A stretch of DNA of 64,000 nt, taken from positions 23,365-87,364 of the forward strand of contig NZ_BJDQ01000009.1 of the NCBI RefSeq assembly GCF_005405225.1. Reading direction: 5' to 3'. This stretch comes from Enterococcus dongliensis (GTDB lineage: Bacteria; Bacillota; Bacilli; Lactobacillales; Enterococcaceae). This document shows, piece after piece, positions 31,362 to 39,371 of the stretch. A model generated the notes under the pieces. It saw only the letters and a program-made list of their open reading frames with translations, was not told the origin of the DNA and made no database searches. Position numbers and translations under genes: made by a program. Numbering within the stretch: position 1 is the first letter of the stretch; each line of letters opens with the position of its first letter.

Positions 31362-33088
31362 GCTAATTCCTCCTTCGATAATTGTGATGCGGCGATATCG
31401 TAATAAATCGGACAATTTTCTAATAGTTCACGATGAGTCCCAATCCCTACGACATCTCCTTCATTTAACACGACAATCTTATCAGCATGCATGATTGTTC
31501 CAACGCGCTGAGCGACTATCAAAACAGCCGATTCAGTCGTCTCTTTTTTTAGCCGTGCCCGCAGTTTAGCATCTGTTTGATAATCCAATGCAGAAAAACT
31601 GTCGTCAAAAATATAGATCTCTGGTTGACGAATCACTGCTCGGGCGATCGCCAATCGTTGTTTTTGTCCGCCAGAGAAATTACTGCCGCCTTCTGCTAAT
31701 TTTTCTTGATATCTCTCTGGTTTTTGCGCAATAAATTCTGCCGCTTGAGCAATTTCAGCTGCTCGTTCCATCTCTTCTTGCGTTGCATCTTTTTTTCCGT
31801 AACGTAAGTTTTCAGCGATTGTCCCAGTGAATAATTGAGCTTTCTGCGGAATATAGCCGATTTTTTGTCGCAAATCTTTTAAGCGATAGTCTCGAACATC
31901 CCGCCCATTCACTAAAACTTGGCCTTCTGTCACATCATAAAAACGCGGAATCAATTGGATCAATGTGGACTTTCCCGAACCAGTACTGCCGATAAAAGCA
32001 ACTGTCTCTCCCGGATTTGCTGTAAAACTAACATTCCGAATGACAGGACTTTCCGCATGTCCTGGGTAAGCAAACGTCACGTCACGAAATTCTAGTGAAC
32101 TTTTCATCGTTAGATCTGCCGTTTTATCAGGATTGTCTTTGATCAAAGGATCCAGGTCAAAAACTTCTTGGATCCGTTGCGCTGAAACATTTGCTCGAGG
32201 ATACATCATAAAAACAGTGGCAAACAGCATGAATGAAAACAACGCATGGAAAATGTATTCAATAAATGCAATCAATGTTCCCACCGCTAAAGTTCCATGA
32301 CTGATTTGAACGGTCCCATTCCAAATGATCAAGACCATCACTATATTAAATAGAAAGAAAAAGCCCGGCTGTGCTACAGCCATCAAATGGAACAAACTCT
32401 TAGAACTATTAGTGTAGGCGTCATTCACTAAACGAAAACGCATCTCTTCAAATTTTTCATTAACAAAAGCACGGATAACTCGCAATCCCGACAAATTTTC
32501 TCTTAAGATTCCATTGATATTGTCCAGATTTTTTTGCTGTTTTGTAGACAATGGTTCTGAATACTTTGCAATCAAAATGACCGCTAACAATAATATCGGC
32601 AGTGCCAACAATACATAAAACCCTAACCCTGGACTCGTACGCATGATTAAATATAAACTCATCCCAAACATCATGGGGGTCATAAATCCCGTTGTTAAAA
32701 TATTTTGCATAAACAACATGATTTGATACGCATCGTTTGTTGTTCTAGTGATCAGTGAGGATACTCCGACTTGCTCATATTCCGAATGTGAAAATGTCTG
32801 AACTTTTTCAAAAAGATCATCTCGAATTGCTGCGACCATTCTAGAGGTAATCTGAGAACTGAAGTAGCGCAACGAGATGTTCATGATAATGCCTATGACT
32901 GTAATCACAATCATTAAGATGCCCATTTTTTGTATATAATTAAAATCGTTCTCTCCAATTCCTCGATCAATCATTCTAGCCAAAATCGTCGGTAAGCCTA
33001 ATTCAATCAAGATGAACCCAAAAACACTGATAAAATCAAACAATAATAACTTTTTATAGCGTAAAGTATACCGCAACATCAACTTCAT
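31358..33088 (-). CDS. efrA: Heterodimeric ABC exporter, degenerate-site half (EfrA-like)
   Basis: 576 aa with six transmembrane helices and an NBD. Walker A GSTGSGKST and the canonical signature NFSGGQKQR are present, but the Walker B Glu is replaced by Asp (IFDDSFSALD) and the H-loop His by Gln (IVAQRVGT). This is the usual asymmetry of heterodimeric exporters such as LmrCD and TM287/288: one composite ATP site is weak. It is coupled by ATGA to the catalytic half. Substrates are probably drugs or lipophilic compounds, but none can be named. Confidence 0.88.
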   Translation of the reverse strand: MKLMLRYTLRYKKLLLFDFISVFGFILIELGLPTILARMIDRGIGENDFNYIQKMGILMIVITVIGIIMNISLRYFSSQITSRMVAAIRDDLFEKVQTFSHSEYEQVGVSSLITRTTNDAYQIMLFMQNILTTGFMTPMMFGMSLYLIMRTSPGLGFYVLLALPILLLAVILIAKYSEPLSTKQQKNLDNINGILRENLSGLRVIRAFVNEKFEEMRFRLVNDAYTNSSKSLFHLMAVAQPGFFFLFNIVMVLIIWNGTVQISHGTLAVGTLIAFIEYIFHALFSFMLFATVFMMYPRANVSAQRIQEVFDLDPLIKDNPDKTADLTMKSSLEFRDVTFAYPGHAESPVIRNVSFTANPGETVAFIGSTGSGKSTLIQLIPRFYDVTEGQVLVNGRDVRDYRLKDLRQKIGYIPQKAQLFTGTIAENLRYGKKDATQEEMERAAEIAQAAEFIAQKPERYQEKLAEGGSNFSGGQKQRLAIARAVIRQPEIYIFDDSFSALDYQTDAKLRARLKKETTESAVLIVAQRVGTIMHADKIVVLNEGDVVGIGTHRELLENCPIYYDIAASQLSKEELA

Positions 33089-33121
33089 TTCTCTCGCCTC
33101 TTTCTATACCGTAATGTTTCC

Positions 33122-33130
33122 AATATAGCA
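33122..33130 (-). promoter_or_regulatory. Possible extended -10 promoter of the ABC exporter pair
   Basis: TGCTATATT on the minus strand, 34 bp before the ATG at 33088; no clear -35. Confidence 0.4.
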
Positions 33131-33444
33131 TAAATAGATTCTTTCTGCCTTCTTAGTAATGAGTTTTTTATTTTAGTTTTTAGACTTTCTGAAAAGTTTT
33201 AAGGAATCCTCATTTCACTTCCTAGTTTCTATACTTCTTATATATTCTGTGATAAACTACAAGTAATTGTTGTAAGAACAACCCAATGAACGGTGAAATT
33301 GTTTTTTCAAGCAAGAAGCAAAGACGAGGCTTCTTCTCGGCGCTTTACTAAAACTAAGACGTTGAGCATAAAAAAATAGGTGGCAGTCGCCCCTCATTTT
33401 GTCGTGGAAAAAATTGCTATTATGCAAATAAAGGAGATAGATCA
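33131..33444 (+). promoter_or_regulatory. rpoY-rnjA upstream region with structured leader
   Basis: 314-bp gap before rpoY. The last ~150 nt contain clear foldable elements on the plus strand: GTTGT/ACAAC (about 33268-33282), a 7-bp AAGAAGC/GCTTCTT hairpin (33313-33319 with 33329-33335) that competes with an AAAGACGAG/CTCGGCGCTTT pairing, and an AGG-GGC/GCC-CCT hairpin (33378-33394). The ribosome site AAAGGAG follows at about 33430. No single promoter is convincing. Function as a regulatory leader is inferred. Confidence 0.45.
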
Positions 33445-33657
33445 ATGATTTACAAAGTTTATTATCAAGAAACCAAGGAACGTAACCCAAAACGCGAACA
33501 AACACAATCACTTTATGTAGAAGCAGATGGTGAAGAAATGGTTCACAACTTATTACGCGATAATACCCCATATAACGTGGAATATATCCAACTTTTAGAA
33601 GGCAATCACTTAGAATATGAAAAAGAAAATGCCGACTTCAAGTTAACGGAGTTCTAA
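33445..33657 (+). CDS. rpoY: RNA polymerase epsilon subunit RpoY
   Basis: 70 aa, DUF1447/YkzG family: [27 protein letters not shown] then [23 protein letters not shown]. It is a small auxiliary subunit of Firmicute RNA polymerase near the downstream jaw. It is immediately upstream of rnjA (1 base between stop and ATG), a conserved and diagnostic pairing. Confidence 0.96.
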   Translation: MIYKVYYQETKERNPKREQTQSLYVEADGEEMVHNLLRDNTPYNVEYIQLLEGNHLEYEKENADFKLTEF

Positions 33658-33658
33658 T

Positions 33659-35335
33659 ATGAAACTCTCGCTGAAAAACAATGAAACTGGGGTTTTTGCC
33701 ATTGGTGGATTGGGCGAAATCGGAAAAAATATGTATGGGGTTCAATTTCAAGATGAGATTATCATTATCGATGCCGGAATCAAATTTCCCGAAGATGATC
33801 TACTAGGAATTGATTATGTCATTCCCGATTTTAGTTACGTTATCCAAAACATCAATAAAGTCAAAGCAGTGGTAATCACACACGGACATGAAGATCATAT
33901 CGGTGGTGTGCCTTATCTATTGAAACAAGCTAATATCCCGATCTACGCTGGCGCGTTAGCTTTAGCACTGATCAAAAATAAATTGGATGAGCACGGTCTA
34001 TTGCGTGATGCCGAATTACACGAGATTGACGAAGACACTGTGATTCGTTTCCGCAAAACGTCCGTAAGCTTTTTCCGTACTACCCATAGTATTCCCGATC
34101 CTTTAGGTGTCGTTGTCAAAACACCTTCTGGTAATGTCGTGGAAACAGGGGATTTCAAATTCGACTTCACGCCTGTCGGCCAACCTGCAAACTTGCATCG
34201 TATGGCAAAACTTGGTGAAGAAGGCGTACTGTGTTTACTTTCTGACAGTACAAATGCGGAAGTACCTACATTCACCAAATCTGAGCAAACAATCGGCCAA
34301 TCAATCTTACGGATTATGGAAAAAATCAAAGGCCGAATCATCTTTGCTACATTCGCTTCCAATATCTCACGTTTGCAACAAGCTGCATCTGCCGCAGTTG
34401 CAACTGGACGAAAAATCGCAGTATTTGGTCGCAGTATGGAAAATGCAATCGTTAACGGTCAAAAATTAGGCTATATCACCGTTCCTGATGGGACATTTGT
34501 TGCTGCTCACGAGATCAATCATCTGCCAGCAAATGAATTGATGATTTTATGTACTGGTTCTCAAGGCGAACCGATGGCAGCTTTATCACGGATCGCTAAT
34601 GGGACTCATCGACAAATTCAGATTCAACCAGATGACACGGTAATTTTTTCAAGCTCACCGATTCCTGGAAATACTACTAGCGTCAATCATTTGATCAACT
34701 TGCTTTCTGAAGCTGGCGCTGAAGTGATTCATGGAAAAGTGAACAACATCCATACTTCTGGTCACGGTAGTCAACAAGAACAAAAATTAATGTTGCGTTT
34801 AATGAAACCAAAATATTTTGTTCCGATTCATGGTGAGTTTCGCATGCTGAAAATCCATGCAGGTCTCGCACAAGATACTGGCGTTCCTGAAGAAAATTGT
34901 TTCATCATGGAAAATGGGGATATGCTCGCTCTAACAGCAGATAGCGCGCGTCGTGCAGGTCATTTCAATGCTAGCGATGTTTATGTCGATGGCAGCGGCA
35001 TTGGCGACATCGGTAATGTCGTCTTACGCGATCGTCGGATTCTTTCTGAAGAAGGCCTAGTCCTTGCCGTAGCAACTGTTGATATTGCAAAAAAAGAAAT
35101 CCTTGCAGGTCCCGACATCTTGTCACGCGGTTTCGTCTATATGCGTGAATCTGGTGATATGATTAATGAAGGACAACGGATTTTGTTCCATGCCTTACGT
35201 GAAGCGCTAAATGAAGCCGGCTGTACGGAGACAAAATTAAAAAATGCTATGGTCGCTGCTTTGCAACCATTCCTATTTGATCAAACAGAGCGTCATCCAA
35301 TGATCCTACCAATGATCATGACGCCAGATAATTAA
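33659..35335 (+). CDS. rnjA: Ribonuclease J1
   Basis: 558 aa. Metallo-beta-lactamase domain with the zinc motif HGHEDH at residues 75-80, beta-CASP domain (about 205-360), the later motif [11 protein letters not shown] and a C-terminal dimerisation region. It has 5'-3' exo- and endonuclease activity and is central to mRNA decay and rRNA maturation. Length matches RNase J1. It is co-transcribed with rpoY and followed by a terminator. Confidence 0.97.
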   Translation: MKLSLKNNETGVFAIGGLGEIGKNMYGVQFQDEIIIIDAGIKFPEDDLLGIDYVIPDFSYVIQNINKVKAVVITHGHEDHIGGVPYLLKQANIPIYAGALALALIKNKLDEHGLLRDAELHEIDEDTVIRFRKTSVSFFRTTHSIPDPLGVVVKTPSGNVVETGDFKFDFTPVGQPANLHRMAKLGEEGVLCLLSDSTNAEVPTFTKSEQTIGQSILRIMEKIKGRIIFATFASNISRLQQAASAAVATGRKIAVFGRSMENAIVNGQKLGYITVPDGTFVAAHEINHLPANELMILCTGSQGEPMAALSRIANGTHRQIQIQPDDTVIFSSSPIPGNTTSVNHLINLLSEAGAEVIHGKVNNIHTSGHGSQQEQKLMLRLMKPKYFVPIHGEFRMLKIHAGLAQDTGVPEENCFIMENGDMLALTADSARRAGHFNASDVYVDGSGIGDIGNVVLRDRRILSEEGLVLAVATVDIAKKEILAGPDILSRGFVYMRESGDMINEGQRILFHALREALNEAGCTETKLKNAMVAALQPFLFDQTERHPMILPMIMTPDN

Positions 35336-35344
35336 TTAAGACAA

Positions 35345-35377
35345 ACACCTATCTAAATATCAGATAGGTGTTTTTTT
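35345..35377 (+). terminator. Terminator after rnjA
   Basis: A 10-bp perfect stem ACACCTATCT/AGATAGGTGT (35345-35354, 35362-35371) followed by seven T in all. Confidence 0.93.
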
Positions 35378-35462
35378 ATTATAACTTGCAAAAACTACTT
35401 CTAATCCAAAAACTGATAATTCTTCATAAAAAAGATTATTTTTAGATATATTTAAAAAATAA

Positions 35463-35491
35463 TTGACAAACAACTCATTTATTTGCACAAT
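35463..35491 (+). promoter_or_regulatory. Possible promoter of the small TetR-like gene
   Basis: Perfect -35 TTGACA (35463-35468) with a weak -10 CACAAT (35486-35491), 17-bp spacer. An alternative -10 TATAAT at about 35533 lacks a good -35. Confidence 0.4.
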
Positions 35492-35565
35492 AAAGATTAG
35501 CGAAGAAAATGTAATGACTTTTATTAGTTATTATATAATCAATTAAGAATAAAGGAAGATTAATT

Positions 35566-36069
35566 ATGGTACGAACACAACGTGTGCTCCGAAGCCAGAT
35601 TATTGATGGCGCTTATCAACTGATCATTAATGAAGGTTTCAAAAAATTTCATGCTCGCAATATCGCCCAACACATTGCCTGTTCCACACAGCCAATCTAC
35701 CGCGAATTTGCTAATCTAGCTGAATTAAAAACAGTTTTAACCAATCGGATCTTAGTAAAATATTCCGATTTTTTAGAAGACCAAGAGCCCAAATCATTGC
35801 AAACCCTTTCAAACACTATTATGAACTACGCCTTAGATTATCCAGAAGAATTCCAGCGTTTTTTCTTGCAAGATTCTGACACTATTCAGTTAGTCAAACA
35901 AGTGACAAAAGAAGTTTTCACTGCAAACAAATTGGAAAAGAATAATGATCTCTTTTTTGACTTTTTCTGGCAGTATTGCATCGGTAAAGCTGCCTTAGCT
36001 ATTAATAACGCTAATCATACTCCAGATTTAGAAGAAGATCGTTTCTTTCAATTTTCATTGGAAAACTAG
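35566..36069 (+). CDS. TetR-like transcriptional regulator, 167 aa
   Basis: The N-terminal helix-turn-helix of TetR type spans about residues 10-55 (IIDGAYQLIINEGFKKFHARNIAQHI then STQPIYREF). The C-terminal half is short and helical, with no recognised ligand family. It is shorter than typical TetR proteins (about 190-200). It stands alone and is convergent with the cold shock gene. Target and ligand unknown. Confidence 0.82.
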   Translation: MVRTQRVLRSQIIDGAYQLIINEGFKKFHARNIAQHIACSTQPIYREFANLAELKTVLTNRILVKYSDFLEDQEPKSLQTLSNTIMNYALDYPEEFQRFFLQDSDTIQLVKQVTKEVFTANKLEKNNDLFFDFFWQYCIGKAALAINNANHTPDLEEDRFFQFSLEN

Positions 36070-36112
36070 CTCTTCGCTGCTGGAACAAGCTCCTCTTTTA
36101 TTTTCTAAGCCA

Positions 36113-36147
36113 TAAAAAGAGCCTTAGAGAAAATTCTCTAAGGCTTT
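36113..36147. terminator. Terminator between tetR-like and cold shock genes
   Basis: A 10-bp perfect stem GCCTTAGAGA/TCTCTAAGGC (36121-36130, 36135-36144), T-run on the minus strand. It ends the csp transcript and may also act on the plus strand. Confidence 0.88.
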
Positions 36148-36154
36148 GTCGTCT

Positions 36155-36355
36155 TTATTGTTTATTTACGTTAACTGCTTGAGGTCCGCGGTCGCTTTCT
36201 TCAACGTCGAAAGTTACTGCTTGTCCTTCTTCTAGTGTTTTGAATCCTTCACCTTGGATAGCTGAGAAATGTACGAATACATCGCTGCCGTCTTCACGAG
36301 TGATGAAGCCAAAACCTTTTTCTGCATTAAACCATTTTACTGTTCCGTTTTCCAT
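36155..36355 (-). CDS. csp: Cold shock protein (CspA family)
   Basis: 66 aa single cold shock domain with RNP1 KGFGFI and RNP2 VFVHF. The true start is the ATG at 36355, with GAGGAGGA upstream; a longer open frame runs through the leader. It is an RNA chaperone. It has a leader of roughly 110 nt from a likely promoter at 36464-36493, as is usual for csp genes. Confidence 0.96.
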   Translation of the reverse strand: MENGTVKWFNAEKGFGFITREDGSDVFVHFSAIQGEGFKTLEEGQAVTFDVEESDRGPQAVNVNKQ

Positions 36356-36463
36356 GAATAAAATCCTCCTCGTGCCTGCGCACTTATTGATTGTAACATT
36401 GCTAGCTGACGAAAAGGGAAACATCTGTATACCAACTCGCAACTCAAACAAGATTACATTAAT

Positions 36464-36493
36464 AGTTTAACATTGGTTTTATTCTACGCGCAA
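36464..36493 (-). promoter_or_regulatory. Candidate csp promoter
   Basis: -35 TTGCGC (36488-36493) and -10 TAAACT (36464-36469) with an 18-bp spacer on the minus strand. Confidence 0.45.
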
Positions 36494-36506
36494 GGGTTTT
36501 CAATAA

Positions 36507-37196
36507 CTACTTTAAGTACTTTTCTTCTCGTAAACTGAAATACTTGTTCTCACCTACAATAATATGATCCAATAATTCGATTCCCATCATTGCACCGCAT
36601 TCTCGCACACGATAAGTAAATTCCAGGTCATTTTGCGAGGGCTGGGGATTTCCTGATGGGTGATTGTGTCCTAATACTACACGAGCCGCACTATTGCGTA
36701 CGGCTTCTCGAAATATCTCTCGCGGATGAGCAATCGATTGATTTAACGAGCCAATGAAGATCGTCTTTTGAAAAATGATCTCGTTTTTTGTATTTAAGAA
36801 AAAGGCGACTAAATGTTCTTGGCGATGATCTTTTAATTCTGAGATTAAAAACTGTCCTAGTGTAACACTCGATTGAACTTTTCCCAACTTTGGTTGCAAA
36901 GCACGATAAATACGATAACCAAATTCCATCATCGCCTTTAACTCAATTGCTCTGGTCTCTCCAATTCCTTTAAATTGTTGCAGCTCCTGTAAAGTACTGT
37001 ATTTCAAGTCATAAAGTGTCGGATATTCTCGCAAAATACTGCCAGCCAATGCCATAACATTTTGTTGTCGTGAACCATTACGCAAAATGATTGCCAACAG
37101 TTCTTGATCAGACAAATGTTTCTCCCCTTCCCGCAATAAGCGTTCTCGTGGCCACGAGCTCTCCGGCAATTCTTGCAACAATAAATTTTTTTCCAT
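36507..37196 (-). CDS. radC: RadC family JAB/MPN domain protein
   Basis: 229 aa. A helix-hairpin-helix-like N-terminal part is followed by a C-terminal metalloprotease-like domain with the JAMM signature GHNHPSGNPQPSQND (His, His, Asp). Historically called a DNA repair protein; its actual activity is not established. Its ribosome site GGGAG lies inside the 3' arm of the hairpin that ends the HAD gene (see findings). Confidence 0.94.
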   Translation of the reverse strand: MEKNLLLQELPESSWPRERLLREGEKHLSDQELLAIILRNGSRQQNVMALAGSILREYPTLYDLKYSTLQELQQFKGIGETRAIELKAMMEFGYRIYRALQPKLGKVQSSVTLGQFLISELKDHRQEHLVAFFLNTKNEIIFQKTIFIGSLNQSIAHPREIFREAVRNSAARVVLGHNHPSGNPQPSQNDLEFTYRVRECGAMMGIELLDHIIVGENKYFSLREEKYLK

Positions 37197-37197
37197 A

Positions 37198-37243
37198 GAA
37201 AAACTCCCTTGCCAACTTTTTTAAAAAGTACGCAAAGGAGTTC
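37198..37243 (-). terminator. Hairpin between the HAD gene and radC, overlapping the radC ribosome site
   Basis: Outer stem AACTCC(C)TTGC/GCAAAGGAGTT (37202-37212 with 37232-37242) with an inner A/T-rich stem, followed by five T on the minus strand. The 3' arm contains GGGAG, the radC Shine-Dalgarno, seven bases before its ATG. Confidence 0.65.
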
Positions 37244-37247
37244 TTTT

Positions 37248-37907
37248 TTATCTTTCTAAAAAATCGATAACATCATGCAAAGATGTTAAAACAGCGGCTG
37301 TCTTTGTTTCTAATTCAGCTGTTGGCGGTAAAATATCTGGAATCATCACTACCGGTACCCCGGCTCCTTCTGCAGCTAAGATTCCATTTTTCGAATCTTC
37401 TAACACCAAGCCCTCATCACCGGCAATGCCCAACTGTTTTGCGGCAAGAACAAAAATCTCTGGATCTGGTTTGGCAAATTTCACGTCTTCTGCTGAAACG
37501 ATCGCAGAAAATTTATCCCGAATACCTGCATGTTCCAATAAAATCTCAATAACTGGTCGAACATTGCTTGAAGCTAAAACTCGTGGAATCTTTTTTTCTT
37601 CAAGATATGCTAAAAGCTCATAGACTCCCGGTTTCAAATCAACTTTTCCTGTTTTAAAACGATCATGAGCCATCCCCCAACTCTCATCGATAAATTGTTG
37701 GACTGTTTCTTTGCCATGATCTGCATACATTTTATGCAGCTCTGCCCAGACTTCTTCATCTGAAACACCAATGAATTGCTTGTAAATCTCTTTGGTAAAA
37801 GGAAGACGATATTTGTCTGCCACTACTTGGTTTGCTTCATAATAGATCGATTCTGTATCAAACAGCAGTCCGTCCATATCAAAAATAATTCCTTTAACGT
37901 TCTTCAT
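37248..37907 (-). CDS. HAD superfamily phosphatase (beta-phosphoglucomutase-like group)
   Basis: 219 aa. Motif I DMDGLLFDTES (nucleophile Asp at about residue 10), a helical cap, motif II LASSN, motif III K (AKPDPEIF) and motif IV EDSKNG. It resembles sugar-phosphate phosphatases of the PGMB/YniC group; the substrate is unknown. It overlaps the end of folC by 14 nt and is co-transcribed with it. Confidence 0.9.
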   Translation of the reverse strand: MKNVKGIIFDMDGLLFDTESIYYEANQVVADKYRLPFTKEIYKQFIGVSDEEVWAELHKMYADHGKETVQQFIDESWGMAHDRFKTGKVDLKPGVYELLAYLEEKKIPRVLASSNVRPVIEILLEHAGIRDKFSAIVSAEDVKFAKPDPEIFVLAAKQLGIAGDEGLVLEDSKNGILAAEGAGVPVVMIPDILPPTAELETKTAAVLTSLHDVIDFLER

Positions 37908-39222
37908 TCGTACCTCCTAAGTTTAATAATAATTGACGCACTTCAGAAACGAAGTACAGTGATCCTGTAATTAATAGTAAATCGTCTGCTTGCATATTTT
38001 CTAGTAATTCACCTAAGCCAAATTGCCAAAGTGAAACAACTTCAAAACGGCTGTCTAATTTATCAAAACGACTAAGATCCAATGCTTTAGGATATTCAAA
38101 AGTTGTTAAATAGATTTTTACCCGGGGGATAGTTGACAGTAACGTTAGCATCTGATCCACATCTTTTGTCTCTAATGCAGAAAAAAGAATCTTTATATTA
38201 TAGCCCGAAAACTCACGTTTGATATTTTCAACTAAGCGTTCGATCGCATGACCATTATGCGCGCCATCCATCACAATCAATGGTTCGTTGCTGATTTTTT
38301 CCATCCGTGCAGGCCACTGAGCTTTGGCCAATCCTTTTTGAATTGTTTTTTCTTCAAAAGGCAGACCGAATTGTTCACAGTATAGATGAAATAGCTCGAT
38401 TGCAACTCCGGCATTTTCTACCTGATGACGACCCAGTAAAGGCACCTTTAGTGAAGACAATTTTCCCCTTCGATCAGTAAAATTAAATAATTCTCCCCAA
38501 GTTGGATCAGGCCGCAAATAATCTACCTGATATTCTTCACCATAACGATAGATTTTTGCCGTTTCAGCCGCTGCTTTTTCAATGATTTCAATCAAAGGAC
38601 CTTTAGTGATATTCCCGGTCACGACGGGGATATTTCGTTTGATGATTCCTGCTTTTTGATAGGCAATCTCATTTAATGTATCTCCTAAAATATCCATATG
38701 ATCATACCCAATCGTCGTAATCGCAGTCAAGATTGGTTGAACTACATTGGTCGAGTCTAATAATCCGCCCAATCCAACTTCAATGATTGCCACATCGACT
38801 TTTTCAGCCGCAAAATAATCAAGCATCATCGCTGTTAAGATTTCAAATTCGGTAATGCCATTGATTGCCGGATCTTGATCCAGTTCAGCAACAATCGGTT
38901 GGAATTTTTTTACGTAATGAATCAGTTCAACATCTGTAATTGATTTTCCATCAATGGCGATCCGTTCATTGAATTCTTCGATATAAGGGGAAGTAAAACT
39001 TCCAACCGTTACTCCTGCTTCTAATAAAATACTTCGCAAATAGGCGACTGTAGAGCCTTTCCCATTTGTTCCGGCGATATGAATCGCAGGGACTTTTTTT
39101 TCAGGGTTATCTAATTTAGTTAATAAGGCTTGGATGCGAGCTAAACCTGGACGAGATCCAAATTTTTTTCGACTATGAATCCAAGCAATCGCTTCTTCTA
39201 TCGTCAAATCTATTCGCCTCAT
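37894..39222 (-). CDS. folC: Folylpolyglutamate synthase / dihydrofolate synthase
   Basis: 442 aa Mur-ligase-like ATPase with P-loop GTNGKGST (about residues 50-57) and the FolC motif TSPYIEEFNERI. It adds glutamate to folates. The ATG at 39222 has a poor ribosome site; a TTG 15 nt downstream has GAGG nine bases before it and could be the real start, so the first five residues are uncertain. Confidence 0.93.
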   Translation of the reverse strand: MRRIDLTIEEAIAWIHSRKKFGSRPGLARIQALLTKLDNPEKKVPAIHIAGTNGKGSTVAYLRSILLEAGVTVGSFTSPYIEEFNERIAIDGKSITDVELIHYVKKFQPIVAELDQDPAINGITEFEILTAMMLDYFAAEKVDVAIIEVGLGGLLDSTNVVQPILTAITTIGYDHMDILGDTLNEIAYQKAGIIKRNIPVVTGNITKGPLIEIIEKAAAETAKIYRYGEEYQVDYLRPDPTWGELFNFTDRRGKLSSLKVPLLGRHQVENAGVAIELFHLYCEQFGLPFEEKTIQKGLAKAQWPARMEKISNEPLIVMDGAHNGHAIERLVENIKREFSGYNIKILFSALETKDVDQMLTLLSTIPRVKIYLTTFEYPKALDLSRFDKLDSRFEVVSLWQFGLGELLENMQADDLLLITGSLYFVSEVRQLLLNLGGTNEER

Positions 39223-39320
39223 TTACAACAATTTTTTATAGGTCTTTTACATAATTCTAGTATAGCAAAAATCAGCAAAGAAAGATTGCTAAGTACAGGG
39301 GAATTTCGTAGAATTTATGG

Positions 39321-39357
39321 ATAAAAATAGGTGTGGTCAATCATGACCACACCTATT
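39321..39357 (-). terminator. Terminator after valS
   Basis: A 14-bp perfect stem (39326-39339 with 39344-39357) followed by T-rich sequence on the minus strand, 15 bp after the valS stop. Confidence 0.92.
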
Positions 39358-39371
39358 CATCTCTTCAATTT

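Noticed and set aside
33257..33571. 104-codon minus-strand frame across the rpoY leader
   Set aside because: Runs antisense into rpoY, lacks a ribosome site and is explained by the leader hairpins and rpoY codons.
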